NCBI RefSeq assembly: GCF_036588685.1
Contig: NC_086378.1
Span: 79,253,127 to 79,317,126, forward strand
Origin: Mytilus trossulus
Lineage: Eukaryota > Mollusca > Bivalvia > Mytilida > Mytilidae
Reading direction: 5' to 3'
Length of the DNA stretch: 64,000 bases
Every line of letters starts with the position of its first letter. Within the stretch, counting starts at the first letter, position 1. Under the pieces are notes generated by a model. The model searched no databases, was not told the DNA's origin, and worked only from the letters and a program-made list of their open reading frames with translations. Below are positions 48,290-61,500 of this stretch, one piece after another. The position numbers and the translations under genes are program-made.

Positions 48290-49372
48290 GTGTCGGGATG
48301 TGTAAGTACCCGACCACGTCCACTTGTATGTTTTGTCTCTTTAATGAGTTAAGCCTTTTTCAACTGATTTTTATAGTTCGTTCTTATGTTGTACTGTTAT
48401 ACCACTGTCCCAGGTTAGGAGGAGGGTTGGGATCCCGCTAACATGTTTAACCCCGCCACATTATTTATGTATGTGCCTGTCCAAAGTCAGGAGCCTGTAA
48501 TTCAGTGGTTGTCGTTTGTTTATGTGTTACATATTTGTTTTTCGTTCATTTTTAGATCACCTGGCCCGAAGGGCCAAGTGAGCTTTTCTCATCACTTGGC
48601 GTCCGTCGTCCGTCGTCGTCCGTCGTCGTCGTCGTCGTTAACATTTTACATTTTGAACTTCTTCTAGAGAACCACTGAATCGAATGAAACCAAACATGGC
48701 ATGACTGTTCCTTATGAAGTGCTGACCAAGTGTTGTTACTTTGTAGCCGATCCATCATTCAAAATGGCCGCCAGCGGGGGACTTAGTTTAACATTGGACC
48801 CTATGGGAAATGCATACAAATGACTTCTTTTAGAGAACCACTGAATGGAATGAATTCAAACATGGCATGCATGTTCCTTATGAGGTGCTGACCAAGTGTT
48901 GTTACTTTGTAGCCGATCCATCATTCAAGATGGCCGCCTGTGGGGGACTTAGTATAACATAGGACCCTATCGGAAATGCATACAAATGACTTCTTTTAGA
49001 GAACCACTGAATGGAATGAAACCAAACATAGCATAAATGTTCCTTTCTTAATGAGGTGCTGGCCAATTGTTGTTACTTTGTAGCCAAATTTTAGTATCTT
49101 TTTTTTATATGATTTCAAAAACCCAGGTAGAATCAGGTGAGCGATACAGGCTCTTGAGAGCCTCTAGTTTTACATAAATAAGGCCGTTAGTTTTCTCGTT
49201 TGAATTGTTTTACATTGTTTTATCGGGGCATTTTATGGCTGCCTATGCGGTATGGGCTTTGCTCATTGTAGAAGGCCGTACGGTTACCTATAGTTGTTAA
49301 TACTTGTGTCATTCTGATTTCTTGGGGATAGTTGTCTCATTGTTAATCATACCACATCTTCTTTTTTTATAT
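48290..49372 (+). mobile_element. Long TTGTCTCATTGGCAATCATA-family element with an insert
   Basis: The fullest copy of the commonest repeat here. It begins near TTTTTGTGTCGGGATG and passes through GGGTTGGGATCCCGCTAACA, CCGCCACATTATTTATG and TTCAGTGGTTGTCG. After the inserted element it continues with ATAAGGCCGTTAGTTTTCTC, GGGCTTTGCTCATTGTAGAA and GGCCGTACGGTTACC, and ends at GATAGTTGTCTCATTG..CATACCACATCTTC. No protein is encoded. The real element length would be about 470 bases without the insert. Confidence 0.75.
48555..49167 (+). mobile_element. Nested element starting CACCTGGCCCGAAGGGCC
   Basis: It starts with a hairpin (CTGGCCCGAAGGGCCAAGTG), a CGTCGTC microsatellite and two and a half modules of about 180 bp. 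Each module has AGAGAACCACTGAAT, AACATGGCATG, TTGTTACTTTGTAGCC and ATGGCCGCC. It ends AGGTGAGCGATACAGGCTCT and GAGAGCCTC. It interrupts the host repeat between TTCATTTTTA and TTTTACATAAATAAGG, so a TTTTA-like target duplication is likely. I recognise it as a repeat common in molluscs. Confidence 0.8.
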
Positions 49373-49787
49373 GTTAACTCGTTAAACAGTCAGCAGAAAA
49401 CATGTCACTATATCTGGACACTCTTTTCTTAAATCGACCAAAAAAGTTTGCTTGACTCCTAAATGCAGTTAGCTAATTGGAGATACAGCAAAGACCAATT
49501 TGACTAGCTACTTCGAAACATCAGAGGCGGTTAAAAAAAGTAGCCTTATGATGACATGGTATCAATGCCTATGTTCTGGTAGACGACAACCTACAAACAT
49601 CTTTGAATACAAATTTTCTGGCTTTGGACAGACACCCTAAGAATATGGCAATGTCAGGAAAGCAAATAGAATATGGACATTTAGAGATCATCATAATATC
49701 TAAATAACTATACATTTTTTCAGTCTCTTAATTACTCAGCTTAGTTAATACAGAGATTTGAATCAACAAAGTTATTTTTTCAATTAA

Positions 49788-49942
49788 GAAATGAATGCTT
49801 CTTTTTGTTATTTTATTGTAGTGTAAAAGTGTTGACCGAAGCACACTTTGTATGAAGCGCGGAAGCTAAATATGTGTGCACGATCAACATCTATACACCT
49901 CAATCCTCATTAAAGTTACAAAAAGAATCATTCATTTCTTAC
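49788..49942. repeat. Hairpin MITE, copy 1
   Basis: AAGAAATGAATGCTTCTTTT pairs with AAAGAATCATTCATTTCTT. Further in, GTGTTGACCGAAGCACAC pairs with a diverged GTGTGCACGATCAACA. It has related arms to the copy at 50153. Confidence 0.6.
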
Positions 49943-50152
49943 AATACTTTCTGTGCTAATAAGACCATGAACAAAAGTTTTTATCCATATGCGTATGTTG
50001 GCAAATAATGTATATTTATCTCTTTTTTCTTCTTTTTTTTTTTATCGTCGAAGAACTTTTTTCGGCCTCAAGACTGTTTTTTATTCGGACATTTTTGTCG
50101 TTGGGTTCTAGCCTCATTGACATGATCTGAGTGTCATATTTTGTTTTATTTA

Positions 50153-50470
50153 AGAATTGAATGCTTCTTTTTGTAAATTTATTGGGGTGTAAAAGCGTTG
50201 ACCGAAGTACATTTTGTATGAAGAGCGGAAGCGCTTCATACTTAAAATGTACGCACGGTCAACGCTTTTACAACCCTATAAAGTTACAAAAAGAAGCATG
50301 CAATACTTATAATTACATTTTATAGCTATGATCATGAAAACACGAATTTAAAATTTTTGTATTTTATTCACCTGTGCACTTTATTGTGGGACCACGTGTT
50401 ATCATGAATGAAAAGTGTTATTGAGTGATGCAATTGCTTACGGAATAACACGTGATGTGCAGTTAGCCAA
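50153..50470. repeat. Hairpin MITE, copy 2 with single-copy tail
   Basis: GTAAAAGCGTTGACCG and CGGTCAACGCTTTTAC form long arms around GAAGCGCTTC (about 50191-50272). The tail contains AACACGTGATGTGCAGTTAG and CCAATCAAAATAAAG. A hairpin plus a tail ending in a CCAATCA motif is the same layout as the element at 40977-41278. Another piece of the tail family (CCTGTGCACTTTTCGGTGG) is at 50517-50590. Confidence 0.55.
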
Positions 50471-50989
50471 TCAAAATAAAGTATTATAATGAAACATACA
50501 TCTAATGTAATTATTTACCTGTGCACTTTTCGGTGGAAGCACGTGTAATCACGAATGTAACACTTCATTCAGATATAAATGAAGATTATTTTTTGAATGA
50601 CGTTGGTTTAATGAATCTAACGGAGTTTGTTGAAATATACATGTAATGTAATTATGAAAAAGGTTAAACTGTGTAACATAAGAACAAACAACTAATGACG
50701 TGGTTCTTAACTTAAGAAAGTCACGCAAATATTTAGCGATGCTTTGAGCGATAACCATCCCATTTTCAATCACGATCAGAAGCAGTAGCATTTATCTACA
50801 ATAAGTAAGTGATCCACTTATTCTTGATCATTCTTGGCGCCGTGTTTGGCAAAGATAGTATGTGATCTTATTGTATAACCATAGGTAATAGAAGAGACTG
50901 ATAAAAATACTGTAAAAATATATCCCTTAAGTTTATAGACAGCAAAAACAGACCCAGATGCACAAAAATACTGAATTTTGAGGATAATT

Positions 50990-51055
50990 CAAAATGTAAA
51001 GTCCGTAGTCAAATGGCAAAACCAAAAGCTCAAACACATTCATCGAATAGGAAAC
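50990..51055 (+). repeat. Dispersed repeat fragment, ATGGCAAAACCAAAAGCTCA
   Basis: This phrase resembles a mussel repeat I recall. It supplies the start of a 65-codon open frame that I therefore do not call a gene. Confidence 0.35.
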
Positions 51056-51895
51056 CAATTCTTAATAATAGATATATCTCATTAAAGAATTCTCGCACAA
51101 TTATTGAATGTAAGTCTAGAGTGCTCACACCTGCTAATATTGAAAAATACTTCATTCTTACATGCATTGATATGAAGTTTAAAATAGATTTTTTTCTTCA
51201 AAATACTTGACAAAAGTACATAATGAGCTGATGTTTATGTAAGAAGGTTCGAAGAAAATATTATCTTATTGGAACATTTCAAATATCTCAAAATTCTTTT
51301 GAGGTTAAAAGCGTAATCCGTTTGTTTGGATGTTTAAAACTTAAATAATTAGGTTATAAGAAAACAAAGCCATTCACGGACCAATTGAAGTTGAACTGTT
51401 ATCTGAAAAAGATGAAAGTTATGGTAAAACAGGCACGTATTTACACGAAAGAATGACCACCCGCGATACTTGTATCGTCCACGTGTACCATAATAATTCA
51501 TATTTGAGTAAATTACAACGGTTTTCTGAAGTGTGGGGGAGTACACAAAATATCGTGTTGTTTTGCAAATGATTTTCATGTGAAAGACATAACAAATTTC
51601 GTGCAATTGATAAAACTAACTACCAGATAGACCCCTAAAGTTATGTAAACAAATAACACCCGAGTCACATCCCCTGACAAAAATAGCCCAAGCTAAGTAT
51701 GTTTGTCACAAATAAAACCAGGATAAATTCTTCTGTGACCAGAACTTAAGTTAGAACGTTCGGAGACAAGAAGACTGTACAGACACTGGGACTTGATATG
51801 ACCGTGCACAAGTGACAAAATAACAACATAGAGGATCGAAAGTTTTAACGATACAATTTGTGGATTTACTTTAGTTTCCGTATTATATAATCAAC

Positions 51896-51918
51896 ATGAA
51901 AATATTTTTAGTTTTTGG
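51896..51918 (+). CDS. Possible first exon of a secreted peptide gene
   Basis: ATGAAAATATTTTTAGTTTT encodes MKIFLVF and then meets a strong donor, GGTAAGT, so the start of a signal peptide could be split by an intron. ATTATATAA lies about 15 bases upstream. No second exon was found before the satellite array at 52590, so the gene, if real, would have to span the array or end in unseen short exons. This is a weak call. Confidence 0.2.
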
Positions 51919-52602
51919 TAAGTACAACAATTATAGATTTTTATTGTTTGTTATTCTAGATAGAATACCGTGAAATATACAAACCTGTAGTTTTTTAAAA
52001 CGATCCCATCAAACATGTATCAAATTTTCTTTTAATTCCAAACATTGAATTGAAAATAATTTATTTATTTATATATTTGTTATAATAAGAGGTTAATTCG
52101 AATGCTCTTTATATGCATTCACGCAATACAAATTGTGAAGTTTCATCAGTTAAAAAAAAAAAGACAAGCCGAAACGTTTTTATAATCTGTGTCTTTATAA
52201 TTTTAAAACGTCGAGCAAAACAACCAGGCAGAAGCTAGCGAACAATAGCTAGCGAACAATAAGCCAGCGAACAATAAGGCGATATATCGAGAAACCAAAA
52301 AACAGAATAAGACAACAACGGCCTTTAAATAAAAAAATATTCAAAAAGGCAGAAAATCAGTTAAAATATAGCAATTTTAACTCAATTTTGAAAAGTTTTT
52401 TATCCAATCTATTGATTTAACAAGTCGCATAACTTTTTAGGCTAATATTCAGTACCACAATAACTATGCATCTATCAACGGATTATTTGTAGGTGTAGGG
52501 CCACCTATGCACCCTCTTCAATTTAGAACGTATGTAAAAGTAGTCCTACTCTGTAAAATATAGCACCTTTTATGTCATTGTGTAATCTAGAGCTCAAAAT
52601 TT

Positions 52603-55600
52603 GAAAAAAATGTCAAAAAATTAGGGGGGTCGGCCTATTCCAGGGCTTCTAGAGAAAAATAATGAGGGGTGTCACGGGGAATGACTATATAGGTCTTGTA
52701 GAGGAGAAACAGGCGCTTCTTTTGCGCTAGGTATCGAAGGGCGCTATTTTCAAAAATCTGAAACTAGAGCTCAAAATTCGAAAAAAATGTCAAAAAATTA
52801 GGAGGGTGGGCCTATTCTAGGACTTCTAGAGAAAAATAATGAGGGGTGTCACGGGGTATGACTATATAGGTCTTGTAGAGGTGAAACAGGCGCTTCTATT
52901 GCACTAGGTACCGAAGGGCGCTATGTTCAAAAATCTGAAACTAGAGCTCAAAATTCGAAAAAAATGTCCAAAAAATGGGGGTAGGGTCGGCCTATTCCAG
53001 GAGTTCTAGAGAAAAATTATAAGGGGTGTCACGGTGTATGACTATATAGGTCTTGTAGAGGAGAAACAAGCGCTTCTTTTGCATTAGGTATCGAAGGGCG
53101 CTATGTTCAAAAATCTGAAACTAGAGCTCAAAATTCGAAAAAAATGTCCACAAAATGGGGGTAGGGTCGGCCTATTCCAGGAGTTCTAGAGAAAAATAAT
53201 GAGGGGTGTCACGGGGTATGACTATATAGGTCTTGTAGAAGAGAAACAGGCGCTTCATTTGCACTAGGTTTCGAAGGGCGCTATGTTCAAAAATCTGAAA
53301 CTAGAGCTCAAAATTCGTAAAAAATGTCAAAAAAATGGGGGTAGGGTCGGCCTATTCCAGGAGTTCTAGAGAAAAATAATAAGGGGTGTCACGGTGTATG
53401 ACTATATAGGTCTTGTAGAGGAGAAACAAGCGCTTCTTTTGCATTAGGTATCGAAGGGCGCTATGTTCAAAAATCTGAAACTAGAGCTCAAAATTCGAAA
53501 AAAATGTCCAAAAAATGGGGGTAGGGTCGGCCTATTCCAGGAGTTCTAGAGAAAAATTATAAGGGGTGTCACGGTGTATGACTATATAGGTCTTGTAGAG
53601 GAGAAACAAGCGCTTCTTTTGCATTAGGTATCGAAGGGCGCTATGTTCAAAAATCTGAAACTAGAGCTCAAAATTCGAAAAAAATGTCCACAAAATGGGG
53701 GTAGGGTCGGCCTATTCCAGGAGTTCTAGAGAAAAATAATGAGGGGTGTCACGGGGTATGACTATATAGGTCTTGTAGAAGAGAAACAGGCGCTTCATTT
53801 GCACTAGGTTTCGAAGGGCGCTATGTTCAAAAATCTGAAACTAGAGCTCAAAATTCGTAAAAAATGTCAAAAAAATGGGGGTAGGGTCGGCCTATTCCAG
53901 GAGTTCTAGAGAAAAATAATAAGGGGTGTCACGGTGTATGACTATATAGGTCTTGTAGAGGAGAAACAAGCGCTTCTTTTGCATTAGGTATCGAAGGGCG
54001 CTATGTTCAAAAATCTGAAACTAGAGCTCAAAATTCGAAAAAAATGTCCACAAAATGGGGGTAGGGTCGGCCTATTCCAGGAGTTCTAGAGAAAAATAAT
54101 GAGGGGTGTCACGGGGTATGACTATATAGGTCTTGTAGAAGAGAAACAGGCGCTTCATTTGCACTAGGTTTCGAAGGGCGCTATGTTCAAAAATCTGAAA
54201 CTAGAGCTCAAAATTCGTAAAAAATGTCAAAAAAATGGGGGTAGGGTCGGCCTATTCCAGGAGTTCTAGAGAAAAATAATAAGGGGTGTCACGGTGTATG
54301 ACTATATAGGTCTTGTAGAGGAGAAACAAACGCTTCTTTTGCATTAGGTATCGAAGGGCGCTATGTTCAAAAATCTGAAACTAGAGCTCAAAATTCGAAA
54401 AAAATGTCCACAAAATGGGGGTAGGGTCGGCCTATTCCAGGAGTTCTAGAGAAAAATAATGAGGGGTGTCACGGGGTATGACTATATAGGTCTTGTAGAA
54501 GAGAAACAGGCGCTTCATTTGCACTAGGTTTCGAAGGGCGCTATGTTCAAAAATCTGAAACTAGAGCTCAAAATTTGAAAAAAATGTCAAAAAATTAGGG
54601 GGGTCGGCCTATTCCAGGGCTTCTAGAGAAAAATAATGAGGGGTGTCACGGGGAATGACTATATAGGTCTTGTAGAGGAGAAACAGGCGCTTCTTTTGCG
54701 CTAGGTATCGAAGGGCGCTATTTTCAAAAATCTGAAACTAGAGCTCAAAATTCGAAAAAAATGTCAAAAAATTAGGAGGGTGGGCCTATTCTAGGACTTC
54801 TAGAGAAAAATAATGAGGGGTGTCACGGGGTATGACTATATAGGTCTTGTAGAGGTGAAACAGGCGCTTCTATTGCACTAGGTACCGAAGGGCGCTATGT
54901 TCAAAAATCTGAAACTAGAGCTCAAAATTCGAAAAAAATGTCCAAAAAATGGGGGTAGGGTCGGCCTATTCCAGGAGTTCTAGAGAAAAATTATAAGGGG
55001 TGTCACGGTGTATGACTATATAGGTCTTGTAGAGGAGAAACAAGCGCTTCTTTTGCATTAGGTATCGAAGGGCGCTATGTTCAAAAATCTGAAACTAGAG
55101 CTCAAAATTCGAAAAAAATGTCCACAAAATGGGGGTAGGGTCGGCCTATTCCAGGAGTTCTAGAGAAAAATAATGAGGGGTGTCACGGGGTATGACTATA
55201 TAGGTCTTGTAGAAGAGAAACAGGCGCTTCATTTGCACTAGGTTTCGAAGGGCGCTATGTTCAAAAATCTGAAACTAGAGCTCAAAATTCGTAAAAAATG
55301 TCAAAAAAATGGGGGTAGGGTCGGCCTATTCCAGGAGTTCTAGAGAAAAATAATAAGGGGTGTCACGGTGTATGACTATATAGGTCTTGTAGAGGAGAAA
55401 CAAGCGCTTCTTTTGCATTAGGTATCGAAGGGCGCTATGTTCAAAAATCTGAAACTAGAGCTCAAAATTCGAAAAAAATGTCCAAAAAATGGGGGTAGGG
55501 TCGGCCTATTCCAGGAGTTCTAGAGAAAAATTATAAGGGGTGTCACGGTGTATGACTATATAGGTCTTGTAGAGGAGAAACAAGCGCTTCTTTTGCATTA

Positions 55601-58524
55601 GGTATCGAAGGGCGCTATGTTCAAAAATCTGAAACTAGAGCTCAAAATTCGAAAAAAATGTCCACAAAATGGGGGTAGGGTCGGCCTATTCCAGGAGTTC
55701 TAGAGAAAAATAATGAGGGGTGTCACGGGGTATGACTATATAGGTCTTGTAGAAGAGAAACAGGCGCTTCATTTGCACTAGGTTTCGAAGGGCGCTATGT
55801 TCAAAAATCTGAAACTAGAGCTCAAAATTCGTAAAAAATGTCAAAAAAATGGGGGTAGGGTCGGCCTATTCCAGGAGTTCTAGAGAAAAATAATAAGGGG
55901 TGTCACGGTGTATGACTATATAGGTCTTGTAGAGGAGAAACAAGCGCTTCTTTTGCATTAGGTATCGAAGGGCGCTATGTTCAAAAATCTGAAACTAGAG
56001 CTCAAAATTCGAAAAAAATGTCCACAAAATGGGGGTAGGGTCGGCCTATTCCAGGAGTTCTAGAGAAAAATAATGAGGGGTGTCACGGGGTATGACTATA
56101 TAGGTCTTGTAGAAGAGAAACAGGCGCTTCATTTGCACTAGGTTTCGAAGGGCGCTATGTTCAAAAATCTGAAACTAGAGCTCAAAATTCGTAAAAAATG
56201 TCAAAAAAATGGGGGTAGGGTCGGCCTATTCCAGGAGTTCTAGAGAAAAATAATAAGGGGTGTCACGGTGTATGACTATATAGGTCTTGTAGAGGAGAAA
56301 CAAACGCTTCTTTTGCATTAGGTATCGAAGGGCGCTATGTTCAAAAATCTGAAACTAGAGCTCAAAATTCGAAAAAAATGTCCACAAAATGGGGGTAGGG
56401 TCGGCCTATTCCAGGAGTTCTAGAGAAAAATAATGAGGGGTGTCACGGGGTATGACTATATAGGTCTTGTAGAAGAGAAACAGGCGCTTCATTTGCACTA
56501 GGTTTCGAAGGGCGCTATGTTCAAAAATCTGAAACTAGAGCTCAAAATTTGAAAAAAATGTCAAAAAATTAGGGGGGTCGGCCTATTCCAGGGCTTCTAG
56601 AGAAAAATAATGAGGGGTGTCACGGGGAATGACTATATAGGTCTTGTAGAGGAGAAACAGGCGCTTCTTTTGCGCTAGGTATCGAAGGGCGCTATTTTCA
56701 AAAATCTGAAACTAGAGCTCAAAATTCGAAAAAAATGTCAAAAAATTAGGAGGGTGGGCCTATTCTAGGACTTCTAGAGAAAAATAATGAGGGGTGTCAC
56801 GGGGTATGACTATATAGGTCTTGTAGAGGTGAAACAGGCGCTTCTATTGCACTAGGTACCGAAGGGCGCTATGTTCAAAAATCTGAAACTAGAGCTCAAA
56901 ATTCGAAAAAAATGTCCAAAAAATGGGGGTAGGGTCGGCCTATTCCAGGAGTTCTAGAGAAAAATTATAAGGGGTGTCACGGTGTATGACTATATAGGTC
57001 TTGTAGAGGAGAAACAAGCGCTTCTTTTGCATTAGGTATCGAAGGGCGCTATGTTCAAAAATCTGAAACTAGAGCTCAAAATTCGAAAAAAATGTCCACA
57101 AAATGGGGGTAGGGTCGGCCTATTCCAGGAGTTCTAGAGAAAAATAATGAGGGGTGTCACGGGGTATGACTATATAGGTCTTGTAGAAGAGAAACAGGCG
57201 CTTCATTTGCACTAGGTTTCGAAGGGCGCTATGTTCAAAAATCTGAAACTAGAGCTCAAAATTCGTAAAAAATGTCAAAAAAATGGGGGTAGGGTCGGCC
57301 TATTCCAGGAGTTCTAGAGAAAAATAATAAGGGGTGTCACGGTGTATGACTATATAGGTCTTGTAGAGGAGAAACAAGCGCTTCTTTTGCATTAGGTATC
57401 GAAGGGCGCTATGTTCAAAAATCTGAAACTAGAGCTCAAAATTCGAAAAAAATGTCCAAAAAATGGGGGTAGGGTCGGCCTATTCCAGGAGTTCTAGAGA
57501 AAAATTATAAGGGGTGTCACGGTGTATGACTATATAGGTCTTGTAGAGGAGAAACAAGCGCTTCTTTTGCATTAGGTATCGAAGGGCGCTATGTTCAAAA
57601 ATCTGAAACTAGAGCTCAAAATTCGAAAAAAATGTCCACAAAATGGGGGTAGGGTCGGCCTATTCCAGGAGTTCTAGAGAAAAATAATGAGGGGTGTCAC
57701 GGGGTATGACTATATAGGTCTTGTAGAAGAGAAACAGGCGCTTCATTTGCACTAGGTTTCGAAGGGCGCTATGTTCAAAAATCTGAAACTAGAGCTCAAA
57801 ATTCGTAAAAAATGTCAAAAAAATGGGGGTAGGGTCGGCCTATTCCAGGAGTTCTAGAGAAAAATAATAAGGGGTGTCACGGTGTATGACTATATAGGTC
57901 TTGTAGAGGAGAAACAAGCGCTTCTTTTGCATTAGGTATCGAAGGGCGCTATGTTCAAAAATCTGAAACTAGAGCTCAAAATTCGAAAAAAATGTCCACA
58001 AAATGGGGGTAGGGTCGGCCTATTCCAGGAGTTCTAGAGAAAAATAATGAGGGGTGTCACGGGGTATGACTATATAGGTCTTGTAGAAGAGAAACAGGCG
58101 CTTCATTTGCACTAGGTTTCGAAGGGCGCTATGTTCAAAAATCTGAAACTAGAGCTCAAAATTCGTAAAAAATGTCAAAAAAATGGGGGTAGGGTCGGCC
58201 TATTCCAGGAGTTCTAGAGAAAAATAATAAGGGGTGTCACGGTGTATGACTATATAGGTCTTGTAGAGGAGAAACAAACGCTTCTTTTGCATTAGGTATC
58301 GAAGGGCGCTATGTTCAAAAATCTGAAACTAGAGCTCAAAATTCGAAAAAAATGTCCACAAAATGGGGGTAGGGTCGGCCTATTCCAGGAGTTCTAGAGA
58401 AAAATAATGAGGGGTGTCACGGGGTATGACTATATAGGTCTTGTAGAAGAGAAACAGGCGCTTCATTTGCACTAGGTTTCGAAGGGCGCTATGTTCAAAA
58501 ATCTGAAACTAGAGCTCAAAATTT
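52603..58524 (+). repeat. Three copies of a 1974-bp, 11-monomer higher-order unit
   Basis: The type A monomer starts at 52603, 54577, 56551 and 58525, exactly 1974 bases apart. Monomer order within each unit is A B C D E C D E D E' D, where E' carries AAACAAACGC instead of AAACAAGCGC. I see no difference between the three units, whereas neighbouring monomers differ at many sites. That is the definition of a higher-order repeat. Confidence 0.93.
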
Positions 58525-61500
58525 GAAAAAAATGTCAAAAAATTAGGGGGGTCGGCCTATTCCAGGGCTTCTAGAGAAAAATAATGAGGGGTGTCACGGG
58601 GAATGACTATATAGGTCTTGTAGAGGAGAAACAGGCGCTTCTTTTGCGCTAGGTATCGAAGGGCGCTATTTTCAAAAATCTGAAACTAGAGCTCAAAATT
58701 CGAAAAAAATGTCAAAAAATTAGGAGGGTGGGCCTATTCTAGGACTTCTAGAGAAAAATAATGAGGGGTGTCACGGGGTATGACTATATAGGTCTTGTAG
58801 AGGTGAAACAGGCGCTTCTATTGCACTAGGTACCGAAGGGCGCTATGTTCAAAAATCTGAAACTAGAGCTCAAAATTCGAAAAAAATGTCCAAAAAATGG
58901 GGGTAGGGTCGGCCTATTCCAGGAGTTCTAGAGAAAAATTATAAGGGGTGTCACGGTGTATGACTATATAGGTCTTGTAGAGGAGAAACAAGCGCTTCTT
59001 TTGCATTAGGTATCGAAGGGCGCTATGTTCAAAAATCTGAAACTAGAGCTCAAAATTCGAAAAAAATGTCCACAAAATGGGGGTAGGGTCGGCCTATTCC
59101 AGGAGTTCTAGAGAAAAATAATGAGGGGTGTCACGGGGTATGACTATATAGGTCTTGTAGAAGAGAAACAGGCGCTTCATTTGCACTAGGTTTCGAAGGG
59201 CGCTATGTTCAAAAATCTGAAACTAGAGCTCAAAATTCGTAAAAAATGTCAAAAAAATGGGGGTAGGGTCGGCCTATTCCAGGAGTTCTAGAGAAAAATA
59301 ATAAGGGGTGTCACGGTGTATGACTATATAGGTCTTGTAGAGGAGAAACAAGCGCTTCTTTTGCATTAGGTATCGAAGGGCGCTATGTTCAAAAATCTGA
59401 AACTAGAGCTCAAAATTCGAAAAAAATGTCCACAAAATGGGGGTAGGGTCGGCCTATTCCAGGAGTTCTAGAGAAAAATAATGAGGGGTGTCACGGGGTA
59501 TGACTATATAGGTCTTGTAGAAGAGAAACAGGCGCTTCATTTGCACTAGGTTTCGAAGGGCGCTATGTTCAAAAATCTGAAACTAGAGCTCAAAATTCGT
59601 AAAAAATGTCAAAAAAATGGGGGTAGGGTCGGCCTATTCCAGGAGTTCTAGAGAAAAATAATAAGGGGTGTCACGGTGTATGACTATATAGGTCTTGTAG
59701 AGGAGAAACAAGCGCTTCTTTTGCATTAGGTATCGAAGGGCGCTATGTTCAAAAATCTGAAACTAGAGCTCAAAATTCGAAAAAAATGTCCAAAAAATGG
59801 GGGTAGGGTCGGCCTATTCCAGGAGTTCTAGAGAAAAATTATAAGGGGTGTCACGGTGTATGACTATATAGGTCTTGTAGAGGAGAAACAAGCGCTTCTT
59901 TTGCATTAGGTATCGAAGGGCGCTATGTTCAAAAATCTGAAACTAGAGCTCAAAATTCGAAAAAAATGTCCACAAAATGGGGGTAGGGTCGGCCTATTCC
60001 AGGAGTTCTAGAGAAAAATAATGAGGGGTGTCACGGGGTATGACTATATAGGTCTTGTAGAAGAGAAACAGGCGCTTCATTTGCACTAGGTTTCGAAGGG
60101 CGCTATGTTCAAAAATCTGAAACTAGAGCTCAAAATTCGTAAAAAATGTCAAAAAAATGGGGGTAGGGTCGGCCTATTCCAGGAGTTCTAGAGAAAAATA
60201 ATAAGGGGTGTCACGGTGTATGACTATATAGGTCTTGTAGAGGAGAAACAAGCGCTTCTTTTGCATTAGGTATCGAAGGGCGCTATGTTCAAAAATCTGA
60301 AACTAGAGCTCAAAATTCGAAAAAAATGTCCACAAAATGGGGGTAGGGTCGGCCTATTCCAGGAGTTCTAGAGAAAAATAATGAGGGGTGTCACGGGGTA
60401 TGACTATATAGGTCTTGTAGAAGAGAAACAGGCGCTTCATTTGCACTAGGTTTCGAAGGGCGCTATGTTCAAAAATCTGAAACTAGAGCTCAAAATTCGT
60501 AAAAAATGTCAAAAAAATGGGGGTAGGGTCGGCCTATTCCAGGAGTTCTAGAGAAAAATAATAAGGGGTGTCACGGTGTATGACTATATAGGTCTTGTAG
60601 AGGAGAAACAAACGCTTCTTTTGCATTAGGTATCGAAGGGCGCTATGTTCAAAAATCTGAAACTAGAGCTCAAAATTCGAAAAAAATGTCCACAAAATGG
60701 GGGTAGGGTCGGCCTATTCCAGGAGTTCTAGAGAAAAATAATGAGGGGTGTCACGGGGTATGACTATATAGGTCTTGTAGAAGAGAAACAGGCGCTTCAT
60801 TTGCACTAGGTTTCGAAGGGCGCTATGTTCAAAAATCTGAAACTAGAGCTCAAAATTCGTAAAAAATGTCAAAAAAATGGGGGTAGGGTCGGCCTATTCC
60901 AGGAGTTCTAGAGAAAAATAATAAGGGGTGTCACGGTGTATGACTATATAGGTCTTGTAGAGGAGAAACAAGCGCTTCTTTTGCATTAGGTATCGAAGGG
61001 CGCTATGTTCAAAAATCTGAAACTAGAGCTCAAAATTCGAAAAAAATGTCCACAAAATGGGGGTAGGGTCGGCCTATTCCAGGAGTTCTAGAGAAAAATA
61101 ATGAGGGGTGTCACGGGGTATGACTATATAGGTCTTGTAGAAGAGAAACAGGCGCTTCATTTGCACTAGGTTTCGAAGGGCGCTATGTTCAAAAATCTGA
61201 AACTAGAGCTCAAAATTCGTAAAAAATGTCAAAAAAATGGGGGTAGGGTCGGCCTATTCCAGGAGTTCTAGAGAAAAATAATAAGGGGTGTCACGGTGTA
61301 TGACTATATAGGTCTTGTAGAGGAGAAACAAGCGCTTCTTTTGCATTAGGTATCGAAGGGCGCTATGTTCAAAAATCTGAAACTAGAGCTCAAAATTCGA
61401 AAAAAATGTCCACAAAATGGGGGTAGGGTCGGCCTATTCCAGGAGTTCTAGAGAAAAATAATGAGGGGTGTCACGGGGTATGACTATATAGGTCTTGTAG

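Noticed and set aside
50549..50791. 80-codon minus-strand frame and similar frames at 49-51.6 kb
   Set aside because: No domain, splice context or repeat conservation supports them.
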